A DNA stretch of 48,998 nucleotides from Bacteroidales bacterium (GTDB lineage: Bacteria > Bacteroidota > Bacteroidia > Bacteroidales > Muribaculaceae), in contig JAQXIE010000061.1 of the NCBI GenBank assembly GCA_029007645.1, positions 1-48,998 on the forward strand, in the 5' to 3' direction. The position numbers and the translations under genes are program-made. Below the pieces are notes generated by a model. It worked only from the letters and a program-made list of their open reading frames with translations, ran no database searches and was not told where the DNA came from. This document shows positions 36,767 through 46,733 of the stretch, one piece after another; the stretch's first letter is position 1, and each line of letters starts with the position of its first letter.

Positions 36767-39556
36767 ATGGCAAAACTAAGAAGAACTCTTCTTATAGGAC
36801 TGGGAGGTACGGGTATCAAGGCAATACTCAATGCCAAGAAAATGTTCTATGAGAATTATGGGCAAATTCCGCCCATGATCGGGTTTATAGGGATGGACAC
36901 CGATAAGCCGGGGTTGAGCAATGCTTCTGTGACTGCTAACGACGGTACAAAGATCACGCTCAACAAGTCAGAACAGCTTTGCATCTCGGTAGACACTCCT
37001 ACAGCGATCTATTTCAACAATCAGGCAAAACATTTGTTTGACTGGATGCCAGAATGCAATGTACAGGGTCTTACTGCACTTTCAATCGGAGCCGGAGCGA
37101 TGCGAAGCAATGGCAGGTTTGCTGTGACTGTCAACGAATTAAACGTCAAATCGTTTATAAACAACAAAATCACAGAAATCAACAATGCTTCCATAATTGA
37201 CAATGTTGACTACGATCTTCTTAGCTCTGAAACGGAAGTCCACATGGTGTTCTCATTAGGTGGCGGAACCGGGAGCGGTACATTCCTTAATACCGCTTAT
37301 CTTATCAAGCGGATGTATCCCACAATCAAGCTGTCGGGATACGCCGTTCTGTCTGATGTTTTCCGCAATATGGCTACCGGAGCCATGACTGCGCGTGTAA
37401 AGACCAACGGCAAAGGTGCGATTATCGACCTCGATTACCTCGCACACCTCACACCTGATTCAACTCCTGTTGAAATAAAATGGCTTCGTGATAAGGATAA
37501 CGTCAACTACCGTCCGTTTGACGCTTTGTATTTCATTGACAACTCCAATGGAAACAATGACATGTTCAACCATGTCGATCCGCTGTGCGAAATGATTGCT
37601 CTTGCCATCGTTACCTCTGTAGGAGAGTTGGGTGTCGCTCTCGCATCGGTCAGCGATAATGTCAGCAAACTTATAGCTGACGGTGCAATGGACATCAAAA
37701 ACAAGAAAGCATGGGTCGCCGGCTTTGGCTGCGCCGAAATCATATTCGACGGCAAACGCCTGGCTAAAATATATGCCCGCAAGGCTGAAGCACAGCTTAT
37801 CAACAAGATGCTCAACGGTGGCTGCGATGACCCGACAACTATTGCCAACAACTGGTTTGACAATACCAAAATCCGAGAAAACCTCGGTAAAGATGATGTC
37901 ATAGACTATTTTATGACTCCTATGCCGCAGCACATTTTCAGTGACCTGGATGATCCTGAAAATCCGGAATCTGAATGTCTCCAATACGTGGCTAATCGCG
38001 CAATGGAGCCACAGGCTAAACTCGACGAGAAACTCACAGACCTCGAAGCTCGTGTTGATGAGGCCCTAACTCGCTTAATGAGCGAGCAAGCTAATAGAGA
38101 GTGCGGAATACATCTCTGCCAGCAGATTCTTCTTTCCATTCTTCATCAAATCGAACTTTGCGATGGTGAAATGAAAGATGAAAAAGAGCACCTTGAAGTT
38201 GAAATGCCCAGATTGGAATCTGGCCTCAAGACTGCTTGCAAGGAGTTGGCCGAATGTATGAGCACATTCTTCAAGCGTAATCGTAAAGACTATGAGACAG
38301 AGGTGGTAAACCAGACTATGAAACTCGCAGTTGCTCAGCGCGAAGTGGCACGTCGGAAAATGGCTATCCAATTCTACTGCTGGCTTAAAGAGCGGGTAAA
38401 TCAGTCCATCAGCAGAGTTGACATCATAATCAACAATCTCCAAACCGTCAGAAACGAATGCAGCTCCGATGTACAGCGAATCTTACGTTCGAACGAAGGC
38501 CGCAGTTTCTTTCAATTTGACTTGTCGGCAGACTATGCCAACAAAGTTGAATGTCCTATGAACGACATCGTGTTTAACGATTTCGCAAAAGATATGCAGT
38601 CGGATGGAGGCATAGCCTCTCTCGCCGGACTTACATCCAAGCAAACAGAAGAAACGCTAATGCGATTTATCCATACGCTTCCCAGAGTCAAGGAATACAT
38701 GACAATGACTGTTGACGATGCATTGGATAAACTTTCGGACGATGAACTAAAGAAGCTCATCGGGAAAGCGGTAAAAAAATCACTCCCGTTGTTGCCGTAC
38801 ACGCTTCGTGGCTTCGATGCAGACCTCCGCGAAAGACCTGTTGAATGTTACTATATTGGCATAGCCAATAAGAACCGTTCACGTCTTACCAAAGACAACC
38901 TGTTCCAAAACATAGTTCCCGACGCCAAAGACATTCAGTTCTCTGAAGTCGGTCTTGACAATAGGATCATCATCTACCGTCAACTGGGTGTCGTTCCTGC
39001 CTTTACGGTCAAAGCTCTCGACAGCTATGAAGCCGAGTACGAACGTTGGGAAAATGACAAACATGCCGGTTCACATTGGGACAAGAACCTTTGCAAACGC
39101 ATGACAGAAGAACGCTTCAATCTTTCCCCGAAAGACGAAGTGTCAACGACTCATCTGTTGGAAACCTGGATAAACGCCATCATCTTAGGTCTGATCAAAT
39201 TTGATAGCACGTCCAATAAGTACCAAATCAAAAGCCGTGGAATGGGGGGACGTGCACTCAAGGGATGGATGGTTGAAATGGGCTTCTCTCGTCAGGACGC
39301 GTTCCGTTATCTTGAAGACAATATCGATGTCCTCGGAGCTGAGATTCGCCAAGCCATTAATGATATGGACGTTCCCGGCCCGGAAAATCCCATCAGAACC
39401 CTCTCGGAGAAAGCCGTGAAGGCGTGCCAGGACAACACCTATCTCCAGGAAGTCTCTCAATGCCCCATCTCAATGGAAAACATCGAGTACTATCCGGCAG
39501 AAATGGACTTAATCGAAAAAGAAATCGAATACATTTTAGACAATATCGCTAAATAA
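36767..39556 (+). CDS. FtsZ/tubulin-like GTPase (Tubulin_2-like) with coiled-coil extension
   Basis: 929-aa protein. The N-terminus has the nucleotide-binding loop IGLGGTGIKAI (residues 10-20). The hallmark tubulin/FtsZ signature is GGGTGSG at 165-171, preceded by a hydrophobic strand (VHMVFSL). These two elements place it in the FtsZ-tubulin superfamily, most likely the divergent Tubulin_2 group seen next to vWA proteins. The GTPase part spans about residues 1-400. A long helical, coiled-coil-rich region (about 410-575) and a further roughly 350-residue region of unknown fold follow. No membrane segment. It probably polymerises on the cytoplasmic face of the membrane (inference). Its TAA is directly abutted by the ATG of the next gene. 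Confidence 0.85.
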   Translation: MAKLRRTLLIGLGGTGIKAILNAKKMFYENYGQIPPMIGFIGMDTDKPGLSNASVTANDGTKITLNKSEQLCISVDTPTAIYFNNQAKHLFDWMPECNVQGLTALSIGAGAMRSNGRFAVTVNELNVKSFINNKITEINNASIIDNVDYDLLSSETEVHMVFSLGGGTGSGTFLNTAYLIKRMYPTIKLSGYAVLSDVFRNMATGAMTARVKTNGKGAIIDLDYLAHLTPDSTPVEIKWLRDKDNVNYRPFDALYFIDNSNGNNDMFNHVDPLCEMIALAIVTSVGELGVALASVSDNVSKLIADGAMDIKNKKAWVAGFGCAEIIFDGKRLAKIYARKAEAQLINKMLNGGCDDPTTIANNWFDNTKIRENLGKDDVIDYFMTPMPQHIFSDLDDPENPESECLQYVANRAMEPQAKLDEKLTDLEARVDEALTRLMSEQANRECGIHLCQQILLSILHQIELCDGEMKDEKEHLEVEMPRLESGLKTACKELAECMSTFFKRNRKDYETEVVNQTMKLAVAQREVARRKMAIQFYCWLKERVNQSISRVDIIINNLQTVRNECSSDVQRILRSNEGRSFFQFDLSADYANKVECPMNDIVFNDFAKDMQSDGGIASLAGLTSKQTEETLMRFIHTLPRVKEYMTMTVDDALDKLSDDELKKLIGKAVKKSLPLLPYTLRGFDADLRERPVECYYIGIANKNRSRLTKDNLFQNIVPDAKDIQFSEVGLDNRIIIYRQLGVVPAFTVKALDSYEAEYERWENDKHAGSHWDKNLCKRMTEERFNLSPKDEVSTTHLLETWINAIILGLIKFDSTSNKYQIKSRGMGGRALKGWMVEMGFSRQDAFRYLEDNIDVLGAEIRQAINDMDVPGPENPIRTLSEKAVKACQDNTYLQEVSQCPISMENIEYYPAEMDLIEKEIEYILDNIAK

Positions 39557-42500
39557 ATGTCTTCATCCGTCACTATCTGGACATCCTCATCGACGGCACA
39601 CAGTCAGTCTCGGGTTGCGCAAATTATACGCGCAGCCCGGCTGGCTGATGCCGTCCATGATACTATTTCGATGGCAGGACTTTCTACACCTGAGATTGTA
39701 GAGAATCTTAATAAAGTTTTTAACAGATCTATTACAATGACGATGTCAGATCCAACTCTGCACATCGTTGCTGTAATTCCTCTTTATGAAGAAGATGCTG
39801 CACAGCATATTCAAACATTATACGATGCCTGCACATCGTTTGAACATAATTTCAGCCTCCATATTTTAGGCCTGGCTCCAGCGATCAGCCATATTTTCGA
39901 AACCAAAGAGAATGTACAGAACGAAAAAGAGGCTTTTGAAAAATCTCATATTCTCCTCAAAGACCTTGGTAAAAAATCATCAATAGGATTATCATATTCT
40001 ATAATTGATGATTACGCCGAGAACGGCGCACCGATTGGATTCACACTGGAAAGCTTATCACGCTATATCGCCACCTTTCAGGTTGCCTTAATGCAAGACT
40101 ATTACAAAATACTGTCGCCTGCATTACTGACTGCTCATCCGGGAGATAATTTGGCGATTGGAATTTCGACTCTCTCATTCAATCGGGAAGCTGTGGCACA
40201 ACAAATGCTTGGTCTCAGTTTTCTTGAAGCACTTGACAACGTCGGTATTAATAATAAAGAAGTTGATGCTCAAAAAGCTGTTCGTGAAGCTGAGTCATTT
40301 TTGGCCGGTATAGCAAATCGATATCCTGATTTATACGAGAGATCCATCAAACAGCTCTATAAAGACCGTGGTATTGACGAAGGTCAAGTTATTGCTAACG
40401 CTTCTTCAATTTTAGATGAAGATCTGGATAATCTAAAAAATGAGATACTTTCATTATTAAATAAGGAGTCCCTGTCTCTACCCGAAAGAGAAGCCGTACT
40501 GGCACTGATATTGGGAAGGGATAACGAATACCTCCGAGGGATGCAATATGAGCATGAAGGTTCTCTGTTAGACGATGCTTGCGAAAAGCCCATAGATCTT
40601 TATGTTGATGCATTCAATCACTGTTGCAAGGATTCCAAAGCTTTGCCTGTAAGGGGTGATTATGAGGCACTAAAGAAATTCAAGTGGAATGAATCCACTG
40701 AAGAATTTGAAGAAAGTTCCGAAAATTCCGAAGCGTTCAATCCACTTTCGGATATAAAGCGGCTGAAACAGGAAATCATAAACACAACTTCTTTCATTCG
40801 CGATAAGAACGACGAATTATCGGGTATTCAAAATTCGGTCCAGCAACGCCAGGATGCCGAAGAAATAAAAAGGAAGTGGCACAAGCCTAAAGGGTTATTG
40901 AAAGATGTTGATTACAAAGAGCAGCCGCTTGACGATCAATACATACCATCTCCGGGACTAAAGATTAAAGAGACGGTAGATTTGAGAAAATTCTTTACGC
41001 CTGTCAAAAATCAATTGGATCTCGGTTCATGTACCTCATTTGCTGCTGTGGCTATGTATGAGGCCATGATGAACCAAGTGGGCGTAGAAGGTGCTCACGA
41101 CATGAGTCCGGCATATTTGTATTATTATTCAAATATACTTAAAGGAAGACCCGCCGGTGGAAGTAATTTTTACGAGCAACTGGAAGTTCTCGGAAAGCAC
41201 GGCGTATGCCACGAAAGTCTATATGTTTATGATACCGATAAGCCGGAAGCCAAGCCCTCCGAACAAGCAGATGATGATGCAAAAGAGCATAGGGTAATTG
41301 CGGCTAAGCAAATTCCATTGATCGATGAATTAGATAAATCAGAGACACTGAAACGTAATCATACAATCTTAACAAGTGCACTTTCGGAGGGATATCCAAT
41401 AGGAATTTCTCTCAAGGTATATGACAACCTGGGTAAAGACGGAGCATTCATTCTGCACCCTGACGATTCGCCCAATGCTAAAGAAGACGGGTGGCATGCA
41501 ATGGTGATTGTGGGTTATTCGGAAGAAAACAATTTCTACATCGTTAGAAATTCCTGGGGTACTGATTTTGGAGAAAACGGCTATTGCTACATTCCCTCCG
41601 CATATATTGACGACCCCGATTATATGAACTTCGCCTGTATTATTACCGAAATAAGCGATAATACAGACGGTAATAAAACTGACGTACCGACTGTTTTGGC
41701 AAATTTCGCTGCAACCGAAACCGAAATTCGTATTGCTGCCATAAGAAATGCCATTGCTAAAATGCGCATTGACCTAAAAAACAGCCAAAAACTATATTCT
41801 GAATATTACAAATATTATCAGAAACTAATAAACCAACTGACAATCCCCCAGATACAGAACAATATTCGTTCGGCTGCCGAAATTGCTCAAACAATAAATT
41901 ATATAAACGTTGACGAAAGGAAACGCCAACTTGAAGATTCCTTCGTCGGTAAATTCAAAGATTATAAGAACTATCTAAAGAAAATTATAATCGCCCTTTC
42001 AATTTCAGCTCTTGGATTGGGAGGTGGGGCTTATTTCAGCAGGAGTGTAGTGGTGTTTATTATTTTCGTCATTTTTGTTATGCTTTGCGCTCTCACAATT
42101 GGCGGCTACAAGTGGTGGAAAAAGATTAAACGCAACCAACTGCAAGAAGAACTTGACAATGTAGCAGTTGAAGCTATGCGTCAGGCCGACCAACTGCTTG
42201 AAATGCAAATCAATTTTCATGTAGCGGGCATGTGGTTACAACGTTTTCATAAGCTTTCGATTGAAATTGGAAATGTGTACGACCGCCTTGCAAGCTACAA
42301 CAACACGTTAAGAGCATGGCAAGAATCCTATTCCAGACAAATAGGCAGTCCTGAAATTCCTGAAGGACAAATGTTTCGTGTCCTTGATGCATCCCCAATG
42401 CTACAAGAGTTCTTTGCACAAAACAAATCGTCAATTGTCAATGAAGTTAATCTTATAGAACTTTTTGACAATTATACAGCCAATCCGAACAGTCTCGAAA

Positions 42501-42838
42501 AATCTCATCAAGAGATAAAGGATTCAGTCATGTCTGTCATTAATAATCTTATGTCTGATTTTAATATGGCTAATTTCTTACTTGGCCATAGTTATCCCTA
42601 TTTAAATCAGATAAAAACAGCTGACGAATTCTACACATTACTTAATGTCGGGCAACCGTCATATCGTAATCGGGCTATGAACGCGACCACCCCTATTTTC
42701 ATTGTTATGACAAACGTAGGCGTTGAAATGGAAAATCAGTGGATTAACAACACCGCAATTTTATTTCCGATGCGACCGATCCTTTTAAATTCAGAGGATA
42801 GTACAACGCTCATAGTCCTAACTATCCATCCCCAGTAA
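39557..42838 (+). CDS. Papain-like cysteine protease with transmembrane hairpin
   Basis: 1093-aa multidomain protein. Residues 1-250 look like an alpha/beta domain (HIVAVIPLYEEDAAQHIQTL, SLHILGLAP), function unknown. Residues 250-470 are helical and charged. Residues about 465-690 form a C1A papain-type peptidase with all catalytic residues: VKNQ..GSCTSFA with C492, GWHAMVIVGY with H647 and VRNSWGTDFGENGY with N665. Two adjacent hydrophobic helices (about 809-828 and 831-853) form a membrane hairpin. Lacking a signal peptide, both ends probably face the cytoplasm. The C-terminal 240 residues are helical then beta-rich. It directly abuts the tubulin-like gene, implying coupled expression and partnership. 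Confidence 0.85.
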   Translation: MSSSVTIWTSSSTAHSQSRVAQIIRAARLADAVHDTISMAGLSTPEIVENLNKVFNRSITMTMSDPTLHIVAVIPLYEEDAAQHIQTLYDACTSFEHNFSLHILGLAPAISHIFETKENVQNEKEAFEKSHILLKDLGKKSSIGLSYSIIDDYAENGAPIGFTLESLSRYIATFQVALMQDYYKILSPALLTAHPGDNLAIGISTLSFNREAVAQQMLGLSFLEALDNVGINNKEVDAQKAVREAESFLAGIANRYPDLYERSIKQLYKDRGIDEGQVIANASSILDEDLDNLKNEILSLLNKESLSLPEREAVLALILGRDNEYLRGMQYEHEGSLLDDACEKPIDLYVDAFNHCCKDSKALPVRGDYEALKKFKWNESTEEFEESSENSEAFNPLSDIKRLKQEIINTTSFIRDKNDELSGIQNSVQQRQDAEEIKRKWHKPKGLLKDVDYKEQPLDDQYIPSPGLKIKETVDLRKFFTPVKNQLDLGSCTSFAAVAMYEAMMNQVGVEGAHDMSPAYLYYYSNILKGRPAGGSNFYEQLEVLGKHGVCHESLYVYDTDKPEAKPSEQADDDAKEHRVIAAKQIPLIDELDKSETLKRNHTILTSALSEGYPIGISLKVYDNLGKDGAFILHPDDSPNAKEDGWHAMVIVGYSEENNFYIVRNSWGTDFGENGYCYIPSAYIDDPDYMNFACIITEISDNTDGNKTDVPTVLANFAATETEIRIAAIRNAIAKMRIDLKNSQKLYSEYYKYYQKLINQLTIPQIQNNIRSAAEIAQTINYINVDERKRQLEDSFVGKFKDYKNYLKKIIIALSISALGLGGGAYFSRSVVVFIIFVIFVMLCALTIGGYKWWKKIKRNQLQEELDNVAVEAMRQADQLLEMQINFHVAGMWLQRFHKLSIEIGNVYDRLASYNNTLRAWQESYSRQIGSPEIPEGQMFRVLDASPMLQEFFAQNKSSIVNEVNLIELFDNYTANPNSLEKSHQEIKDSVMSVINNLMSDFNMANFLLGHSYPYLNQIKTADEFYTLLNVGQPSYRNRAMNATTPIFIVMTNVGVEMENQWINNTAILFPMRPILLNSEDSTTLIVLTIHPQ

Positions 42839-43103
42839 ATATCTGACGACCATAGCATGATTTTCTACAGACCTTCTTGATGCGCAGGGTTAATTTCAAA
42901 TCATCGCACCCCATTACTCCTTATAACAAATTGAATTTCAACAGCTTCATAGCACTCTTATAAATTTTTAGTGGACACTAATGTAATAGGTTAAAAGTAG
43001 ATATCAAGGACTTATAGCATCCTACCACACTGAATAAATAAGGTTGAGTTATTAATAATTCGGGATTTATCGTTTACATTTTTAATGTGAATGATATTAA
43101 GAA

Positions 43104-45548
43104 GTGAATCAAACTTACGAAAGACGAATGCACGACAATTTAAAGCTGACAAAGCTCTTCCATATCGATGATGCCTTCAGGAGACTATCTTCTGATACAA
43201 CTTATATCGGCATTGATTTTGGCACCAGCACCACAGTAGTGTCTCTGGCTACATATAATATGCTCACCGGAGAAATAGAGTGTGAGAGTATGCAATTGCC
43301 ACAGAAGGATAAATACGGTAATGCAATGGAAGGGGAACTCTTCCCTACAGTGATTGCCGTTAATGCAAATGACGGCAAACCTATTTATGGACAAGGTGCA
43401 TATGATCTCAAATGGAACCATGACTACACTTTCGGTGTTAATCTTTGGCATTCATTTAAGATGGAGCTTGGCAAAGATTTAGGGCCACGATGGTATGAAA
43501 GCCAGCAGAGCAAGATAAAATCCCCGCAGGATGCTACGAAGATGTTCTTTAAGTTCTTGAAACGGTCAATCGAGAAGACGGTGCGAGAGAGGAACTTGCC
43601 CCAGAATATTAAGTATGCGATCAGTATACCCGCATCATTTGAGAGCAACCAACGCAAAGACCTTCTTGAAGCATTGAAAGCAAATGAAATTATTGTAGAT
43701 GGTTCTCTATTCATAGATGAGCCAAATGCAGCATTTATCGGCTATATCAATAATCCAGAGTGTCAGCCCATTGAACTGAAAGCAGAATACAATCCGAAAG
43801 TGCTTGTGTTTGACTTCGGTGCAGGGACCTGTGACCTCTCTCTTCTTGAGATTACTGCGGATCATCAAGGCCTCCACTCCAACAATCTCTCAATCTCCCA
43901 GTTCGCAGAATTAGGAGGCAATGACATCGACAGGTACATCTCTCATAATTATCTCTTGCCACAGCTTCTTAAAGCAAACGATCTTGCAGGAGATAATGAT
44001 TTCCTGACAACTAAACAGAAGGAAGTAATCGCGAATCAGCTTCTTGGGGTAGCTGAGAACATGAAGAAAAGACTCTGTAACGAGGACTTTAACTTTCTTC
44101 TCTCCGAACCCGACATTATGAATGAAGTCGTTGCTGCCGGCCATGGTATCACGATAGAGACACCGGATCTTCAGATTCCCACCAATAATGGAGTTCTTAA
44201 GATTCAGAAGCTATGGTTGAGCTATGCCGATTTCATCGAAACGATGAAAGTCTTCTTCAAAAAATCATTATTCACTAATCATAGTGCTTATACTATCAAG
44301 GGCCAACAGAAGAAATACAATAGTATTCAATCGGCCATTGATACCGCTCTCCAAAAAGCTCATGTCAATAAGGATGAAGTTGACTATGTGATTATGATCG
44401 GAGGCAGTTCTAAAAACCCCTTCGTTCAACAGAAGATTAAGAGTTATTTTTCTGACGCAACGGTAATGGTACCACGCGAACTACAAGCACTGGTATCGCA
44501 AGGTGCCGCTTTGCATTCAATTCTGAACAATGGGTTTGGGATACAAGCTGTACGACCCATTGTTGGTGAATCTATAATTGTGGTCACTCAAAATGGCAAT
44601 GCCCCTATAATTTCAGCAGGAACAGAAGTCCCATTCGAGACTTCGATTGACGATGCATTCTCGACTGGAGGTAAGAAATATAAAGAAATAGAAATTCCAG
44701 TTTGCGTTGGTAATGATAAGAAGCTGCTATATAATCTCCATCTAACTCGCCAGAATAACGAGATTTTTCCGGAGAATACACCGGTTTCTCTGCATTTCGA
44801 AATGGACGCAGACAAAATCCTGGTTGTTAAAGCCAAGGCAATGGGAGAAGAGTGGGAAGCGAAATGCGAGAATCCTCTTGACAATGCAGCCATGACGGAT
44901 GGAGAGGCAAAAGTACTTAAAGCCCAACGAGCAGCATATATCTCAGCAGAAAATAACAATCACCGACCTACTTCAAAATCCCTTGATGCGCTTTGCCGCG
45001 CCTATGAGGATAATAATCAGTATTTTTTGGCTGGAGAGATATTGGAAGAACGAATTCAGTACTACCCGGATGCATCACTTTACAATCGTATAGGTGTACT
45101 GTTTCATAATAGCGGGGTTTACAATCGAGCAATTGCCAATTTTCGGGAGGCTGTAAAAAGAGATCCCAACAATGCTGTTGTCCTAAACAATTTAGGACAT
45201 GACCTATACATAATTGGCAAGACTAAGGAAGCAAGAGAATATGTGGAGAAAGCGGTCAATCTACGCGGTGATTATGCTATTGCATTAGTCGTACTCGGCC
45301 GTATCGAAGCAATAGATAAAAATGAAGAAAAGTCAAATGAGGATTTCAGGCGAGCGTTCAATATTTTTACGCGACGTTGGAAATCTAATGATCTGGATGA
45401 TTGTGAGAAAGGATGGTTCAAGTCCGTGGCTAATGAACTGAAAGAAACAGAAACATATAATCAACTTACGCAGGAATTACGTAATAGCACCCTGTCTAAA
45501 GGCTATTCTTTGGAGAATACTCTATTCGGTTCACATGATAAGATATAA
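43104..45548 (+). CDS. Hsp70 (DnaK-like) ATPase fused to TPR repeats
   Basis: 814-aa protein. The Hsp70 nucleotide-binding domain has phosphate-1 GIDFGTSTT (36-44), phosphate-2 VFDFGAGTCDLS (from 235) and adenosine motif IGGSSKNPFV (from 432). A beta-rich substrate-binding-like region follows (about 500-600, with GTEVPFETSIDDAFSTGG). TPR repeats occupy about 657-760 (ASLYNRIGVLFHNSGVYNRAIANFREAV, AVVLNNLGHDLYIIGKTKEAREYVEKAV). The start is GTG 43104 or, eight codons later, ATG 43128. It is not the housekeeping DnaK: the lid is replaced by TPRs and no dnaJ/grpE lie nearby. It heads a second, tightly packed group of four genes after a 265-bp gap without an obvious promoter match. Confidence 0.88.
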   Translation: MNQTYERRMHDNLKLTKLFHIDDAFRRLSSDTTYIGIDFGTSTTVVSLATYNMLTGEIECESMQLPQKDKYGNAMEGELFPTVIAVNANDGKPIYGQGAYDLKWNHDYTFGVNLWHSFKMELGKDLGPRWYESQQSKIKSPQDATKMFFKFLKRSIEKTVRERNLPQNIKYAISIPASFESNQRKDLLEALKANEIIVDGSLFIDEPNAAFIGYINNPECQPIELKAEYNPKVLVFDFGAGTCDLSLLEITADHQGLHSNNLSISQFAELGGNDIDRYISHNYLLPQLLKANDLAGDNDFLTTKQKEVIANQLLGVAENMKKRLCNEDFNFLLSEPDIMNEVVAAGHGITIETPDLQIPTNNGVLKIQKLWLSYADFIETMKVFFKKSLFTNHSAYTIKGQQKKYNSIQSAIDTALQKAHVNKDEVDYVIMIGGSSKNPFVQQKIKSYFSDATVMVPRELQALVSQGAALHSILNNGFGIQAVRPIVGESIIVVTQNGNAPIISAGTEVPFETSIDDAFSTGGKKYKEIEIPVCVGNDKKLLYNLHLTRQNNEIFPENTPVSLHFEMDADKILVVKAKAMGEEWEAKCENPLDNAAMTDGEAKVLKAQRAAYISAENNNHRPTSKSLDALCRAYEDNNQYFLAGEILEERIQYYPDASLYNRIGVLFHNSGVYNRAIANFREAVKRDPNNAVVLNNLGHDLYIIGKTKEAREYVEKAVNLRGDYAIALVVLGRIEAIDKNEEKSNEDFRRAFNIFTRRWKSNDLDDCEKGWFKSVANELKETETYNQLTQELRNSTLSKGYSLENTLFGSHDKI

Positions 45549-45551
45549 ATT

Positions 45552-46727
45552 ATGAAGTGGTTGCCAGGAGAAAACGATTTGGTAAAAGAGCAGACTGACT
45601 TTCGAAGCAAAGTTTGGTCTGAATCCGGGAATGTGTATGTTTCCGGATTCCCAGGCTCAGGAAAAAGTGTGTGTTTACTTTATGCAGTAAAGACGATTCG
45701 AGATAAAAAACCTGACGCGAAGATTCTTTTTGTAGAGTTTACCCATGCTCTTATTAAGATGATCGAAGCGGCCCTCGAGGAATTGCATCTAAATAATGTT
45801 CCTGTGGTCACTTATAATGATTTCAGACGAAATTACAACGACCATTATGATTTTATAATCTGTGATGAAGTTCAGGACACATCAGCTCCACTTCTGCATC
45901 TGATGAAGCAAAGAGCCACACGGGTTATTGTCGGCGGCGATCCCAATCAATCAATTTATGAGAAATTGCCAGGGAACGAAGAGCCCACCGTTGGTCCTGA
46001 AGAAATGAAAAGGATACTTACACCAAGTACCACGGAATTAACCATCCTGCATAGGCTCAACAAATATATCATTCGAGGAATAAATAGTTTTTTCCCTCAG
46101 ATGCACATCCTCGCCGAGAAATCCTCTATGCTGAAAAAACATAAGCCAGCTTATGTCTGGCATTGTGCAGATCAGAAAGATGAGGTGAAACGGATTATGA
46201 ATGATGCTAAAAACGCTCTGAATTTTGGCGAAAGTGTTGCCATCCTCTTGCCTAACCATAATAAGATAGAATCATTTGTAAATTTATATCTGGAAGCATG
46301 CGGAGTTGAATCTTTCGACTTTTCCAGAAACCGTCAATATGGTAAACCAAACTATGGCTTACTTAATGAGTATCTTGCAAAGAATAATATTAAAATGCAA
46401 TCCATCACCAACGGTTTTGGTTCTCTGGTAACAGACAGCGACAAGATTATTCTATCTACATATCATAGTTCAAAAGGGCTCGATTTCGATAAGGTCTTCA
46501 TGCCATTCTGCAATGAGTCATATAATGAAGATGCTCGTTTGTTCATGGTTGCGATGTCGCGTAGCCGCAAAGATCTCATCATCTCGTATACCACAACTAT
46601 GAATCGGTTTGTGAGAAAATTCTACAATAATAAAGAGGCCTGCCAGTTTGTTGATTATCCAGACATGGCAAAAGGTCCCACTATATTTGGTAACAATAAT
46701 GCCTCAGACGAGGATGAAGATTGGTAA
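45552..46727 (+). CDS. Compact UvrD-type SF1 helicase-like ATPase
   Basis: 391-aa ATPase carrying SF1 helicase motifs in a very small frame. Walker A GFPGSGKS is at 32-39. Motif II ICDEVQD follows, with D105 and E106. Motif III GGDPNQS spans 128-134, and motif V is STYHSSKGLDFD (302-313). Motif VI is VAMSRSRKDLIISY (333-346). UvrD-type helicases are usually 650 aa or more; here the 1B and 2B accessory domains appear absent. Such short forms may act as nucleic-acid-responsive switches or translocases rather than processive helicases (inference). It begins 3 bp after the Hsp70-TPR stop and ends 6 bp before the next gene. The acidic tail (ASDEDEDW) may mediate protein contacts. Confidence 0.87.
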   Translation: MKWLPGENDLVKEQTDFRSKVWSESGNVYVSGFPGSGKSVCLLYAVKTIRDKKPDAKILFVEFTHALIKMIEAALEELHLNNVPVVTYNDFRRNYNDHYDFIICDEVQDTSAPLLHLMKQRATRVIVGGDPNQSIYEKLPGNEEPTVGPEEMKRILTPSTTELTILHRLNKYIIRGINSFFPQMHILAEKSSMLKKHKPAYVWHCADQKDEVKRIMNDAKNALNFGESVAILLPNHNKIESFVNLYLEACGVESFDFSRNRQYGKPNYGLLNEYLAKNNIKMQSITNGFGSLVTDSDKIILSTYHSSKGLDFDKVFMPFCNESYNEDARLFMVAMSRSRKDLIISYTTTMNRFVRKFYNNKEACQFVDYPDMAKGPTIFGNNNASDEDEDW

Positions 46728-46733
46728 ACAACT

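Noticed and set aside
42839-43103. A promoter for the Hsp70-TPR gene
   Set aside because: A TACATTTT box is present near 43074, but the nearest upstream TTG is 28 bases away, too far for the consensus. The gap probably holds a promoter but I cannot place it.
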